Source: Mycolicibacterium lacusdiani (GTDB lineage: Bacteria; Actinomycetota; Actinomycetes; Mycobacteriales; Mycobacteriaceae). From it: a stretch of DNA of 64,000 nucleotides. The position numbers and the translations under genes are program-made. The notes beneath the pieces were generated by a model that was not told the DNA's origin, made no database searches, and saw only the letters and a list, made by a program, of their open reading frames with translations. Location: NCBI RefSeq assembly GCF_021916785.1, contig NZ_JAKCFC010000015.1, positions 1 to 64,000 of the forward strand. Reading direction: 5' to 3'. Every line of letters starts with the position of its first letter. The first letter of the stretch is position 1. Shown here piece by piece: positions 34,842 to 44,136 of this stretch.

Positions 34842-36269
34842 GTGCGGCGGCTCAACGGTGTGGACGCCCTGCTGCTGTACAGCGAGGCGCCCGAGACGCA
34901 CATGCACACGCTGAAGATCGGCGTGGTCGACGTGTCGGGCATGCCGGGCGGCTTCACCCACGAGCTGTTCCGTCGCATCGCGAGCGAACGTCTGCACGAG
35001 CTGAAACCCCTGCGCTACCAACTGGTCGACATTCCGTTCAAGCTGCACCACCCGATGTGGGTCGAGAACGCCGAGATCGACCTCGACTACCACCTGCGGC
35101 GGGTGTCGGTACCGGCGCCGGGCGGTAGGCGTGAACTCGACCGGGTGATCGGCGAGATCGCCAGCACGCCATTGGATCGCAGCAGGCCGCTGTGGGAGAT
35201 GTACGTTGCCGACGGACTCGCGGGCGGCAGGATCGCGATCGTGCACAAGGTGCATCACGTCCTGGCCGACGGCGTCGCCTCGGCGAACCAGATGGCGTGG
35301 GCGATCCAGCCGCACCCGCCGGAGTTGCCGACCCCGGCGCTGCGCACCACCGATGCCGAGCGCACCACGGCCGGCCTGGTCCTGGCGGCGGGCCGTGACC
35401 ACGCCCGGCAGATCCGGCGCCTGCCCGGACTGCTCGCCCAGACGGGACTCGGTGTCGTGCGCGTGCGGCGCCGGGCCAGGGAGCGGGGTGCGACGGCGGG
35501 GCTCGCGTCGAACTTCGCGCCGCCGGACACGTTCCTCAACCACGTCGTGTCGCCGGGCAGGCGCTTCGCGACCGCACCGCTGGCGCTGTGCGACGTCAAG
35601 GAGACGGCCAAGGCGCTCGGGGTCACCCTCAACGACATCGTGCTCGCGGTCGTCGCGGGCGCGCTGCGCGAGCTGCTGATCCGGTACGACGGTGCGGCCG
35701 ACGTGCCGCTGATCGCGGGCGTGCCGGTCAGCTACGGCAACCCGGATCGCTTGGTGGGCAACGAGTTCACGTACATGACACCGTCACTGGCGGTGCACGT
35801 CGCCGACCCGGTGGAGCGCGTTCGGCTGACCGGGACGGCGACGCGGATCGCCAAGGAGAACCACGAACTGCTCGGGCCCAGCCTGCTGCCGTCGTGGATG
35901 AATTACCTGCCACCGTCGGTCGCGCCCGCCGCGTTCCGGTGGCAGTCCAAGCGCATGGGCACCAGCGCAGTCATGAACCTGACCATCTCGAACGTCCGCG
36001 GGCCGCGGGAGCGCGGCTCCATCGACGGCGCGTCGATCAGCGAGATCTACTCGGTGGGACCACTGGTGGTGGGCAGCGGCATGAACGTCACGGTGTGGAG
36101 CTACGTCGACCAACTCGACGTCTCGGTGCTGACCGACGACCTGACGACCGACGACCCGCACGAGGTCACCGACGCGATCACCCGCGCGTTCGTCGAGACG
36201 CGGATCGCTGCGGGACTGTCGGGCGAACTGACGTCCGTCGGGGACGTGCTTCCGCCGGTAACCGTCTGA
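34842..36269 (+). CDS. Wax ester synthase/diacylglycerol acyltransferase (WS/DGAT)
   Basis: A 475-residue condensing acyltransferase using acyl-CoA with an alcohol or diacylglycerol to make storage lipid. The catalytic motif HHxxxDG is HKVHHVLADG (His138, His139). Other family segments are PLWEMYVADGLAGGRIAIV, GVTLNDIVLAVVAGALRELL and NLTISNVRGPRE. GTG at 34842 follows TGGAGG at 34832-34837. Products would be membrane-associated triacylglycerol or wax ester; it may store the acyl chains released from the island substrate. Confidence 0.92.
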   Translation: MRRLNGVDALLLYSEAPETHMHTLKIGVVDVSGMPGGFTHELFRRIASERLHELKPLRYQLVDIPFKLHHPMWVENAEIDLDYHLRRVSVPAPGGRRELDRVIGEIASTPLDRSRPLWEMYVADGLAGGRIAIVHKVHHVLADGVASANQMAWAIQPHPPELPTPALRTTDAERTTAGLVLAAGRDHARQIRRLPGLLAQTGLGVVRVRRRARERGATAGLASNFAPPDTFLNHVVSPGRRFATAPLALCDVKETAKALGVTLNDIVLAVVAGALRELLIRYDGAADVPLIAGVPVSYGNPDRLVGNEFTYMTPSLAVHVADPVERVRLTGTATRIAKENHELLGPSLLPSWMNYLPPSVAPAAFRWQSKRMGTSAVMNLTISNVRGPRERGSIDGASISEIYSVGPLVVGSGMNVTVWSYVDQLDVSVLTDDLTTDDPHEVTDAITRAFVETRIAAGLSGELTSVGDVLPPVTV

Positions 36270-36291
36270 CCGGTCGCCTTCCCAAAAGGGG

Positions 36292-36546
36292 CTAGCGGGT
36301 CCAGCCGCGGCGGCGCAGCCACCAGTCGCGGCCGACGAAGAAGAAGATGCCAACGGCGAACAGGATGACGAAGATGTCCTCGACGCGTCCGGTGTGATTG
36401 CCGCGCAGCATCGTCAGCAGGAAGATGCCGATCACGATCCCGAAGACGTGGATGACGCGGGGACTCTCGCGCGACCATCCCCAGCCTGCCGAGGGCACGT
36501 CCTCGACGTCGACGCCGGTGTATCGCTCGACCTCGGTGTTGGCCAC
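36292..36546 (-). CDS. Small membrane protein, DUF2631 type
   Basis: An 84-residue protein with two hydrophobic helices ([17 protein letters not shown] and [18 protein letters not shown]) and a basic tail ([10 protein letters not shown]). I recognise it as the mycobacterial DUF2631 family, corresponding to Rv2876 near mpt70. GTG start at 36546 with a GAGGAG ribosome-binding site. Convergent with the WS/DGAT gene, 22 bases apart. Function unknown. Confidence 0.75.
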   Translation of the reverse strand: MANTEVERYTGVDVEDVPSAGWGWSRESPRVIHVFGIVIGIFLLTMLRGNHTGRVEDIFVILFAVGIFFFVGRDWWLRRRGWTR

Positions 36547-36638
36547 GGGTGCTCCTCACGGTCGGGGTGTTCACGGCCATTCTGACACAGGCGGCCCGGC
36601 CCTACGACGAGGCGTCGTACAGAGGCTGGGTGGGCCGC

Positions 36639-37937
36639 TCAGCGGATCCCTTCGTACCGGCGCAGCGCCTCGAGACGCTCGACCTTGTGGTCGACGATCG
36701 GTTCGGGGTAGTCGTCGGTTCCCGCTTCGGGCAGCCACTGGCGGACGTACGCGCCGTCGGGATCGAACTTGTCGCCCTGAGTGGTCGGGTTGAAGACCCG
36801 GAAGAACGGTGCCGCGTCGGTGCCACAGCCTGCCGTCCACTGCCAGCCGTGCTGGTTGTTGGCCATGTCGCCGTCGACGAGCTGGTCGAGGAACCAGCGG
36901 GCACCCCACTGCCACGGCAGATGCAGATCCTTCACCAGGAACGACGCAGTGATCATCCGCACCCGGTTGTGCATGAAGCCGCTCTGCGAGAGCTGCCGCA
37001 TGCCTGCGTCGACGATCGGGAAGCCGGTGCGTCCCGCCTTCCACGCCTCGAACCGCTGCTGTGCCTCCGGCCCCTCGTCGACCTCGATGCCGTCGAACGC
37101 CTTGTTCCAGTTCCACCAGACGCTGTGCGGCCACTCGTTGAGGACGTTCGCGTAGAAATCGCGGAACGCCAGCTCTCGGAGGTAGGCCTGCGCTCCCTTG
37201 CCGCTGCCGAGGTCGGGCACCATGGTCCGCGGATGGATCGCCCCGAACTTCAGGTGGGCTGACATCCGGCTGATGCCGTCGATGTCGGGGCGGTTGCGGT
37301 CGTCGGCGTAGTCGTCGAGACGATGCGCGACGAAGTGCTTCCACGCCGCGCGCGCCGCAGTCTCGCCCGCCGCGATGTCGATGTCGACGTCGACCCGTGG
37401 AATGTCCTCGTTCTCGATGCCACCGACGGCGGACGGGTCGATCCACGTCGCCGTCTTCGGGCCGGTCTTCGCCGGTCCGCGCCAGCCATGCTGCTTCCAC
37501 GCCGTGAAGAACGGGCTGAACACTTTGTACGGCGTGCCGTCGTCCTTGGTGACGCGACCGGGTGAGACCAGATACGGCGAACCCGACCCCTCCAGCGGTA
37601 CGTCACCGAGCGCGGCGCGAACCTCCGCGTCGCGACGGGTGCCGAACGGCGTGAAGTCCTCCGACACGTGCACCGCGGTGGCCCCGACCGCCTTGACCAA
37701 CGCGGGAATCCGGTCCTCGGGACGTCCACTGGTCACCAGGAGTCTGCCGTCGAGACCGTCGCGAAGGTCCCGCAGCGCGTCGTAGAGGTAGCGCAGCCTG
37801 CGCGCGCCCGACGACGCGTGCAGACGGGGATCGAGGACGTAGCAGGCCAGCACCTCACCGTCGCCTGCAGCGGCGTCCAGCGCCGCGGGCAGATCGTGGA
37901 GGCGCAGGTCGCGGCGGAACCACAGCAGCGTGGGCAT
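36639..37937 (-). CDS. phr: Deoxyribodipyrimidine photolyase
   Basis: A 432-residue class I photolyase that uses light and reduced FAD to split cyclobutane pyrimidine dimers. N-terminal antenna domain MPTLLWFRRDLRLHDLPAAL; C-terminal FAD domain with LRELAFRDFYANVL, GFPIVDAGMRQLSQSGFMHNRVRMITASFLVKDL, WGARWFLDQLVDGDMANNQHGWQW and FNPTTQGDKFDPDGAYVRQWLPE. Full length. Such a gene fits an environmental, light-exposed mycobacterium and is absent from this place in M. tuberculosis. Confidence 0.95.
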   Translation of the reverse strand: MPTLLWFRRDLRLHDLPAALDAAAGDGEVLACYVLDPRLHASSGARRLRYLYDALRDLRDGLDGRLLVTSGRPEDRIPALVKAVGATAVHVSEDFTPFGTRRDAEVRAALGDVPLEGSGSPYLVSPGRVTKDDGTPYKVFSPFFTAWKQHGWRGPAKTGPKTATWIDPSAVGGIENEDIPRVDVDIDIAAGETAARAAWKHFVAHRLDDYADDRNRPDIDGISRMSAHLKFGAIHPRTMVPDLGSGKGAQAYLRELAFRDFYANVLNEWPHSVWWNWNKAFDGIEVDEGPEAQQRFEAWKAGRTGFPIVDAGMRQLSQSGFMHNRVRMITASFLVKDLHLPWQWGARWFLDQLVDGDMANNQHGWQWTAGCGTDAAPFFRVFNPTTQGDKFDPDGAYVRQWLPEAGTDDYPEPIVDHKVERLEALRRYEGIR

Positions 37938-37996
37938 GCCCTGACTCTGCCCGGATTCCCCAATGCGGAAACACCCGGGTGAGGCAGTCTGTGCCG

Positions 37997-38863
37997 ATGC
38001 AGTTCTGGTCCGGCACCGCGTTCCTCGACACCGCCGACGCGCTCGCGGTTGCCCGCATGCTCGACGAGACGGGCTACGACGGGATGATCTGCGCCGATCA
38101 CCTGATCTACCCTCGCGAGCTGAGGTCGCGCTATCCGTCGGGCGCCGACGCCCCGCCGTGGCCGCCGGAGACGGCGTGGCCGGATTCCTGGGTGATGATC
38201 GGCGCGATGGCCGCCACCACCACGCGACTGCGGTTCACCAACGCCGTCTACGTCGCGCCCGCGCGTCCGCTGCTCGAGGTCGCCAAGCAGGTCGCCACCG
38301 CGGCCGTGGTGTCCCAGGGGCGGGTGGCGCTGACGGTCGGGGCGGGGTGGATGCGCGAGGAGTTCGAGCTGCTCGGGCAGTCCTTCGGCAACCGCGGCAA
38401 GCGTCTCGACGAGATGATCCCCGCGCTGCGCGCGCTGTGGCAGGGAGGTTGGGTGTCCTGGACCGGCGAGCACTACCGGGTGCCGGAGTTGATGATCGAG
38501 CCACACCCACCCGGCCCGGTGCCGATCATGTGCGGCGGCGAATCGGAGGCGGCGATGCGCCGCGCGGCCCGACTGTGCGACGGGTGGGTCGGTGCGGCCT
38601 ACGGGTGGGACGACGCGGTGGGCCAAGTCGAGCGACTGCGCGCACTGCGCCGCGAGTACGGCCGCGGCGACGAACCCTTCGAGATCATGCTCGCCCTGCT
38701 CGAGGCGCCGACCGCGGATCTGTACCGGCGGGCCGAGGACGCAGGCATCACCGCCGTCATGTGCGCGCCGTGGATGGGCGCCACCGAGCCGGGCGCGGGC
38801 GTCGAGGAGTTCCGTGCGCCGATCGAACGGTTCGCCGAGACGGTCATCGCGAAAGTCCGGTGA
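37997..38863 (+). CDS. LLM-class F420-dependent oxidoreductase
   Basis: A 288-residue luciferase-like oxidoreductase: MQFWSGTAFLDTADALAVARMLDETGYDGMICADHLIYPRE, VVSQGRVALTVGAGWMREEFELLGQSF and GPVPIMCGGESEAAMRRAARLCDGWVG. I use the ATG at 37997; a GTG at 37979 is also in frame. Divergent from photolyase and followed 20 bases later by the PuuE-type deacetylase gene. Substrate unknown. Confidence 0.8.
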   Translation: MQFWSGTAFLDTADALAVARMLDETGYDGMICADHLIYPRELRSRYPSGADAPPWPPETAWPDSWVMIGAMAATTTRLRFTNAVYVAPARPLLEVAKQVATAAVVSQGRVALTVGAGWMREEFELLGQSFGNRGKRLDEMIPALRALWQGGWVSWTGEHYRVPELMIEPHPPGPVPIMCGGESEAAMRRAARLCDGWVGAAYGWDDAVGQVERLRALRREYGRGDEPFEIMLALLEAPTADLYRRAEDAGITAVMCAPWMGATEPGAGVEEFRAPIERFAETVIAKVR

Positions 38864-38883
38864 CGCGCTGCGACAATCGCAGC

Positions 38884-39660
38884 ATGACGAATCCGCCTGA
38901 CCGCGCGCGCGACATGGTCGGGTACGGCGCACATCCGCCCGACCCGAAGTGGCCCGGCGAGGCGCGCATCGCCGTGCAATTCGTGCTGAACTACGAAGAG
39001 GGCGGCGAGAGCAACGTCCTCCACGGCGATGCCGCGTCGGAGACGTTCCTCTCCGATGTCGTTGGGGCGCAACCGTTTCCGAACCGACGCATGAGCGTCG
39101 AGTCGCTCTACGAGTACGGATCGCGGGCCGGGCTGTGGCGGCTGCTGCGGATGTTCGACCGACACGACATGCCGCTGACCGTCTTCGGCGTGGCGACCGC
39201 GCTGGCAACCCACCCCGAGGCCGTCGCCGCATTCGCTGCCCGCGGTGACGAAATCGCCTGCCACGGATTGCGCTGGCTGAGTTACCAACTGGCCGATCCC
39301 GAGATCGAGCGCGAACACATGGCGCGGGCGGTGTCGATGCTCGCTGAGTTGACCGGCGCCGCACCCCGGGGCTGGTACACCGGCCGCGACTCCCCGCACA
39401 CCCGGGGGCTGGTGGTCGAGCACGGCGGATTTCTCTACGACTCCGACTCCTACGCCTTCGACGTGCTCTACTCCGAGGGGGAGGCGGGTGCGCCGAAGAT
39501 GATGTCGGTCGGTCTGCACTGCCGGCTGGCCGGGCGGCCGGGGCGCGCCGCCGCGTTGGAGCGCTTCATCGACCACGTCCGGGCGCACGACCGCGTGTGG
39601 ATCGCACGACGGATCGACATCGCCGAGCACTGGGTGCGCACCTTCCCGCCGGGGGCGTGA
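38884..39660 (+). CDS. PuuE-type allantoinase/polysaccharide deacetylase, internally shortened
   Basis: A 258-residue NodB-fold protein of the PuuE group. The start is standard (VQFVLNYEEGGESNVLHGDAASETFLSD, SVESLYEYGSRAGLWRLLRMF, DEIACHGLRW, YTGRDSPHTRGLVVEHGGFLYDSDSYA). Around residue 190 the sequence jumps from DSDSYA directly to FDVLYSEGEAGAPKMMSVGLHCRL, omitting about 45 residues that family members carry there (the block with PYTLDTNDMRF and QFFTYLKDA). The rest is normal to the end. The reading frame is intact. PuuE hydrolyses allantoin without metal; activity of this version is doubtful. Confidence 0.78.
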   Translation: MTNPPDRARDMVGYGAHPPDPKWPGEARIAVQFVLNYEEGGESNVLHGDAASETFLSDVVGAQPFPNRRMSVESLYEYGSRAGLWRLLRMFDRHDMPLTVFGVATALATHPEAVAAFAARGDEIACHGLRWLSYQLADPEIEREHMARAVSMLAELTGAAPRGWYTGRDSPHTRGLVVEHGGFLYDSDSYAFDVLYSEGEAGAPKMMSVGLHCRLAGRPGRAAALERFIDHVRAHDRVWIARRIDIAEHWVRTFPPGA

Positions 39661-39669
39661 AGTGATCCC

Positions 39670-39700
39670 TTGACCCTCCCGCAGGGGGAGACCCCAGACT
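39670..39700 (+). promoter_or_regulatory. MerR-type 19-bp-spaced promoter
   Basis: TTGACC (39670-39675) and CAGACT (39695-39700) are separated by exactly 19 bp, the over-long spacing that MerR activators untwist. The spacer holds the dyad CTCCC-GCAGG-GGGAG (39676-39690). The ATG of the merR gene is 6 bases past the -10, so its mRNA should be leaderless and self-regulated. Confidence 0.8.
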
Positions 39701-39706
39701 GGCGGC

Positions 39707-40525
39707 ATGCTCACGATCGGCGACTTCTCCAGGATGACGCAACTCAGCGTCAAGACCCTGCGGCACTACCACGACGTCGGACTCGTTACGCCCGCGCGCG
39801 TCGACCCCGACACCGGATACCGCTACTACAGCAGGGATCAGGCGGCGAGCGCCCAGGTGGTGCGCAGGCTGCGCGACCTCGACATGCCCGTACCCGAGGT
39901 CAAGTCGGTGCTGGCCGCCGACCCCGACGACCGCAATGCGCTGATCGGCGCCCACCTGGCCCGTCTCGAGGCGAGGCTGGCCGGGACGCAGGCCGCGGTC
40001 GAGGCCCTGCGGGCGATCCTGGACCGTCCGGCAGGTACACCCGGACTCGAGCACCGCAGTGTCCCCGCGCAACGGGCACTGGCCATCCACGCCGACGAGG
40101 TGGACCGCGACGACCTGGCGCAGTGGTTCCTCGACGCCGCAGCTGAACTGATCGACGTGACCGAGTCACGCGGAGTGCGCCGCGACGGCCCGGTCGGCGG
40201 GCTCTACTCCTTCGAGGTCTTCGCCACCGATTGCGGACCCGCGACGGCGTTCGTGCCCGTGGCCGGTGAACTCGGCGCCGCCGGGCGGGTACGCGGAATA
40301 ACAGTTCCCGCAGCCGAACTCGTCGTGATCCGACACCGCGGACCGCACGACGACGTCGACCTGGCGTACTCCGAACTCGGCGCCTACGCCACCCGACACG
40401 AGATCAGCGTGGAGGCACCGCTGCGCGAGTACTACGACCGCTTCATCTGGGACACCGAGGACTCGTCGCAGTGGATGACCGACCTCTGCTGGCCCGTCTT
40501 CCGGTCCGATCGGTCGGCATCATGA
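39707..40525 (+). CDS. MerR-family regulator with GyrI-like effector domain
   Basis: A 272-residue BmrR-type activator. Winged helix [41 protein letters not shown], a coiled-coil dimerisation helix around residues 80-110, and a C-terminal GyrI/BmrR-like ligand domain ([30 protein letters not shown], ending LREYYDRF). Such regulators sense cationic or hydrophobic drugs. Its own promoter has MerR architecture. The SDR gene overlaps its stop (ATGA), so both are made together. Confidence 0.88.
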   Translation: MLTIGDFSRMTQLSVKTLRHYHDVGLVTPARVDPDTGYRYYSRDQAASAQVVRRLRDLDMPVPEVKSVLAADPDDRNALIGAHLARLEARLAGTQAAVEALRAILDRPAGTPGLEHRSVPAQRALAIHADEVDRDDLAQWFLDAAAELIDVTESRGVRRDGPVGGLYSFEVFATDCGPATAFVPVAGELGAAGRVRGITVPAAELVVIRHRGPHDDVDLAYSELGAYATRHEISVEAPLREYYDRFIWDTEDSSQWMTDLCWPVFRSDRSAS

Positions 40526-41301
40526 GCGCCGCACTGAGCCTGGATGGCCGACGAGCGCTCGTCACGGGCGGAAGCAAGGGCGCGGGCGCGGCAGTCGTCG
40601 CGCGACTCCGGGTGGCGGGCGCCCACGTCACCGCCGTGGCCCGCAACCGCCCAGACGACGCCGACGGATCCGTCGACTTCGTCGCCGCGGATCTCACCAC
40701 GGCCGACGGTGCCCGCACCGTCGCCGACCACGTAGCCGGCCACGGATGCATTGACATCCTGGTACACGTCGCCGGTGGATCATCCTCACCCGCAGGCGGA
40801 TTCGTCACCCTCACCGACGACGACTGGGCCAACGAGCTGAATCTCAACCTGCTCGGCGCCGTACGCTTGGACCGTGCGTTGATACCGGCGATGATCGAGG
40901 CCGGCCGAGGCGCCATCGTGCACGTCGGCTCCATCCAGAGCCGACTGCCGCTGTACGACGGCACACTCGGCTACGCCGCAGCCAAGGCCGCGCTGCGCAC
41001 CTATGGCAAGGGGCTGGCCGACGAACTCGCGCCGAAGGGCATCCGGGTGAACATGGTGTCGCCAGGCTTCATCAGGACCAGCGCCGCCGACGCGCTGATC
41101 AAGCGCATCGCGGCGGGCGCCGACGGTGACGAGGCGGCGGCGCTCCAGTCGGTGATGGCTTCGCTGGGCGGCATCCCGCTCGGCCGCCCGGCCCAGCCCG
41201 AGGAGGTGGCCGAGGTGGTCGGGTTCCTGGTATCGGACGCGGCGGCATCGGTGGTGGGGGCGGACGTCGTCGTCGACGGCGGGACGGTCCGCACGATCTG
41301 A
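40522..41301 (+). CDS. SDR-family oxidoreductase
   Basis: A 259-residue short-chain dehydrogenase: [29 protein letters not shown] (in place of NNAG), [11 protein letters not shown] (Ser), YAAAKAALR (Tyr-Lys) and [10 protein letters not shown]. It is translationally coupled to the MerR gene by ATGA overlap, which suggests it processes or detoxifies the molecule sensed by MerR. Confidence 0.87.
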   Translation: MSAALSLDGRRALVTGGSKGAGAAVVARLRVAGAHVTAVARNRPDDADGSVDFVAADLTTADGARTVADHVAGHGCIDILVHVAGGSSSPAGGFVTLTDDDWANELNLNLLGAVRLDRALIPAMIEAGRGAIVHVGSIQSRLPLYDGTLGYAAAKAALRTYGKGLADELAPKGIRVNMVSPGFIRTSAADALIKRIAAGADGDEAAALQSVMASLGGIPLGRPAQPEEVAEVVGFLVSDAAASVVGADVVVDGGTVRTI

Positions 41302-41310
41302 CTGACGACG

Positions 41311-41342
41311 AAGGCGGCCCGGCCAATGGGCCGGACCGCCTT
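41311..41342. terminator. Bidirectional intrinsic terminator
   Basis: AAGGCGG-C-CCGGCC (41311-41324) pairs with GGCCGG-A-CCGCCTT (41329-41342); one internal mismatch, short AATG loop. A-rich and T-rich flanks make it work for the SDR gene from the left and the fasciclin gene from the right. Confidence 0.85.
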
Positions 41343-41357
41343 CTGCGTGAGGTGCGA

Positions 41358-41969
41358 TTACATCGCGGGCTGCGCCGGGGGCATCAGCACCGTGTCGATG
41401 AGGTAGACGTTCGCGTTGGCGGTCTGCACGTTGCCGCAGACGACCGATGCGTCGTTCACCTTCAGGTCGTTGCCCATGCCGGTGACGGTGACGTCCTTGC
41501 CCTCGACCGTCTTGTGCATCCCGGCCAGGTCGGCGGGCGCTACGCGTCCGGGGACCACGTGGTAGGTGAGGATGCTCGTCAGCAGGGGAGCGTCGGTCTT
41601 GAGCTTGTCGATGGTGGCCGGGTCGATCTTGGCGAACGCGTCGTCGGTCGGCGCGAACACCGTGAACTCACCGCCGTTGAGCGTGTCGACGAGGTTCACC
41701 TCGGGGTTGAGTTGGCCGGAGACGGCCGCGGTCAGCGTCTTGAGCATCGGGTTGTTCGACGCTGCGGTGGCGACGGGATCCATCGACATGCCAACAACGG
41801 ATCCGGGGCCCATGGGGTTCTGCGCGGCGTAGCCGGCGCACCCCGGTCCGATCAGTCCGGCTGCGGGATCCGCAGCGGCAACGCCGTTGGAGAGCAGGAT
41901 TCCTGCGAACGCCATGCCAGCGATCGAGGCGCCCGTCACGGCCTTCTTGGTGTGGTCCATCAGGTTCAT
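41358..41969 (-). CDS. mpt70: Secreted fasciclin-domain protein, MPT70-like
   Basis: A 203-residue exported protein with a signal peptide of about 33 residues ([17 protein letters not shown], cleavage before DPAAG) and one fasciclin (FAS1) domain: [76 protein letters not shown]. No lipobox. The ATG at 41969 has AAAGG upstream. It is downstream of, and nearly identical in its FAS1 core to, the lipoprotein paralog at 42076. The symbol is by analogy with Rv2875. Confidence 0.88.
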   Translation of the reverse strand: MNLMDHTKKAVTGASIAGMAFAGILLSNGVAAADPAAGLIGPGCAGYAAQNPMGPGSVVGMSMDPVATAASNNPMLKTLTAAVSGQLNPEVNLVDTLNGGEFTVFAPTDDAFAKIDPATIDKLKTDAPLLTSILTYHVVPGRVAPADLAGMHKTVEGKDVTVTGMGNDLKVNDASVVCGNVQTANANVYLIDTVLMPPAQPAM

Positions 41970-42007
41970 TGCGGTAGCACCTTTCAAAGTGGAGAAACGT
42001 TCAGGCA

Positions 42008-42058
42008 CGAGGGGCGCCCCGACGCGAGCACGGGGATGATGCGCCGGGGCGCCACTCG
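42008..42058 (-). terminator. Hairpin between the two fasciclin genes
   Basis: CGAG-G-GGCGCCCC (42008-42020) pairs with GGGGCGCC-A-CTCG (42046-42058) with a 25-base loop. It lies downstream of the mpt83-like gene and before the mpt70-like gene; it may reduce read-through or protect the first message. No T tract. Confidence 0.5.
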
Positions 42059-42075
42059 TGGGTCTTGGGGTGGAT

Positions 42076-42762
42076 CTAGCCGGCGGCCGGCGGCATGAGG
42101 ACGGTGTCGATCATGTAGACGGTCGCGTTGGCGGTCTGCACGCCACCGCACACCAGGCCGGCGTCGTTGAACTTCAGGCTCTCGCCCTCGCCGGTGACGG
42201 TGACGTTGGCGCCCTGCACCGTCTTGTGCTCACCCGGGACGTCGGCCGGTGCGGCACCGGGGCCGGGCACGACGTGGTAGGTCAGGATGCTGGTCAGCAG
42301 ATCCGTGTCGGTCTTGAGCGTCTCGATGGTGGCCGGGTCGATCTTGGCGAACGCTTCATCGGTCGGCGCGAACACGGTGAACTCACCGCCGTTCAGCGTG
42401 TCGACCAGGTTGACGTTCGGGTTGAGCTTGCCCGTGAGCGCCGAGGTCAGCGTCGTGAGCATCGGGTTGTTGGACGCCGCGGTGGCGACCGGGTCCATCG
42501 CCATGCCTGCGACCGAGCCGGGGCCCGAGGGCACCTGCTCGGCGTAGGCCGCGCAGCTCGCGCCGACGAGGTTGGCGGCGGGGTCGGCCATGGCGGTCGA
42601 GGTCTCCGTCGGCGACGACGAGGAACTCGTGACGCTCGAGGCGGCGCTGCTCGCGCTGCTCGACCCTTCATTGGCAGTCTCACTCGAACACGCAACTGCG
42701 CCGAAGGCGGCAATCGCGCTCAGGCTTGCTGCGGCGATCACCCTGCGGTGAGCTGAATTCAT
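42076..42762 (-). CDS. mpt83: Fasciclin-domain lipoprotein, MPT83-like
   Basis: A 228-residue lipoprotein: signal peptide with lipobox FGAVACSS (lipidated Cys25), a Ser/Thr-rich linker of about 30 residues, and a FAS1 domain ([57 protein letters not shown]). Surface-exposed, anchored in the membrane. A SigK-like promoter is 63 bases upstream (42825-42852). In M. tuberculosis dipZ lies between mpt83 and mpt70; here the two are directly adjacent. Confidence 0.88.
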   Translation of the reverse strand: MNSAHRRVIAAASLSAIAAFGAVACSSETANEGSSSASSAASSVTSSSSSPTETSTAMADPAANLVGASCAAYAEQVPSGPGSVAGMAMDPVATAASNNPMLTTLTSALTGKLNPNVNLVDTLNGGEFTVFAPTDEAFAKIDPATIETLKTDTDLLTSILTYHVVPGPGAAPADVPGEHKTVQGANVTVTGEGESLKFNDAGLVCGGVQTANATVYMIDTVLMPPAAG

Positions 42763-42824
42763 TGCTGATCACACTCCAATGTGTCTGGGGCTGCGGAGCC
42801 GCGGCCCTAGGTCGATGACGTGGG

Positions 42825-42852
42825 TGATTCGCGCCGACCTGGGGGATGGATG
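42825..42852 (-). promoter_or_regulatory. SigK-like promoter of the fasciclin genes
   Basis: On the minus strand CCATCC (42852-42847), 16 bases, then CGAATC (42830-42825). This fits the ECF sigma factor SigK consensus as I recall it for mpt70/mpt83 of M. tuberculosis (CCATCC at -35, CGAAT at -10). The leader would be about 55 bases. sigK and rskA are not in the window. Confidence 0.68.
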
Positions 42853-42954
42853 GGACGAGGCGACTTGCGTCACAGTCGCGTCACAATTCGGACCTGCGGC
42901 AGCCGGGCGGCACAATGAGTGAGTGACAACCGACGAGCGCACGCGCGGGCAGCG

Positions 42955-44136
42955 ATGACCGGCGATCGGCTACGCGTTCTGGTGCTCGGCAGCACGGGGT
43001 CGATCGGTACCCAGGCGCTCGAGGTGATCGCGGCCAATCCCGACCGCTTCGAGGTCGTGGGTCTCGCCGCGGGCGGTGCCAACGCCGACCTGCTGGCCCG
43101 CCAACTCACCGCGACCGGCGTCACGAACGTGGCGGTCGCGGACCCCGGGGCGGCCGACCGGATGGGCGACGTCACCTACGCCGGACCCGACGCCGCCACC
43201 CGGCTCGTCGAGGAGACCGAAGCCGACGTCGTACTGAATGCCCTGGTCGGGGCGTTGGGCCTGCGACCGACGCTCGCCGCCCTCGAATCCGGCGCCCGGC
43301 TCGCGCTGGCCAACAAGGAGTCCCTGGTCGCGGGCGGACCACTGGTCGTCAAGGCCGCGGCACCGGGACAGATCGTTCCGGTCGACTCCGAACACTCCGC
43401 GCTGGCGCAGTGTCTGCGCGGCGGAACGCCCGACGAGGTGGCCCGGCTGGTTCTCACGGCGTCGGGTGGACCGTTCCGCGGTTGGACGGCCGACGCGCTG
43501 GACGCGGTGACGCCCGAACAGGCCGGCGCCCACCCGACGTGGTCGATGGGCCCGATGAACACGTTGAACTCGGCGTCGCTGGTGAACAAGGGGCTCGAAC
43601 TGATCGAGACGCATCTGCTGTTCGGCGTGCCGTACGACCGCATCGACGTCGTCGTGCACCCGCAGTCGATCATCCACTCGATGGTCACCTTCGTCGACGG
43701 GTCCACCATCGCCCAGGCCAGCCCGCCCGACATGAAGCTGCCGATCGCCCTGGCTCTCGGCTGGCCCGCCCGCGTGCCGGGGGCCGCTGCGGCGTGCGAC
43801 TGGACCACCGCCGCGACCTGGGAGTTCGAGCCGCTCGACGACGAGGTGTTCCCCGCCGTCGACCTGGCCCGACACGCAGGCACGGTGGGAGGCTGCATGA
43901 CCGCGGTCTACAACGCCGCCAACGAAGAGGCGGCCGAGGCGTTCCTGGCGGGTCGGATCGGCTTCCCGGCCATCGTGCGAACCATCGGTGACGTGCTGCA
44001 CGCCTCAGACCAGTGGGCAGCGCAACCGGCTACCGTGGAAGACGTACTCGAAGCGCAGGACTGGGCCCGGGCCAGGGCCCGGAGCGCTCTGAAGCCCCAC
44101 GCGAGCGCGACACAGGAGGTCTTGGGAACTCGATGA
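42955..44136 (+). CDS. dxr: 1-deoxy-D-xylulose-5-phosphate reductoisomerase
   Basis: Dxr (IspC), 393 residues, the NADPH-dependent second step of the MEP isoprenoid pathway and the target of fosmidomycin. NADPH motif [25 protein letters not shown], the metal and substrate site [44 protein letters not shown], and [13 protein letters not shown]. The ATG at 42955 gives the family start [12 protein letters not shown]; an upstream GTG at 42919 is unlikely. Its stop overlaps the rip1 start. Confidence 0.97.
   Translation: MTGDRLRVLVLGSTGSIGTQALEVIAANPDRFEVVGLAAGGANADLLARQLTATGVTNVAVADPGAADRMGDVTYAGPDAATRLVEETEADVVLNALVGALGLRPTLAALESGARLALANKESLVAGGPLVVKAAAPGQIVPVDSEHSALAQCLRGGTPDEVARLVLTASGGPFRGWTADALDAVTPEQAGAHPTWSMGPMNTLNSASLVNKGLELIETHLLFGVPYDRIDVVVHPQSIIHSMVTFVDGSTIAQASPPDMKLPIALALGWPARVPGAAAACDWTTAATWEFEPLDDEVFPAVDLARHAGTVGGCMTAVYNAANEEAAEAFLAGRIGFPAIVRTIGDVLHASDQWAAQPATVEDVLEAQDWARARARSALKPHASATQEVLGTR

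Noticed and set aside
37733-39364. 543-codon frame antisense to the LLM oxidoreductase and deacetylase genes
   Set aside because: Arg/His-rich shadow frame without recognisable domains.
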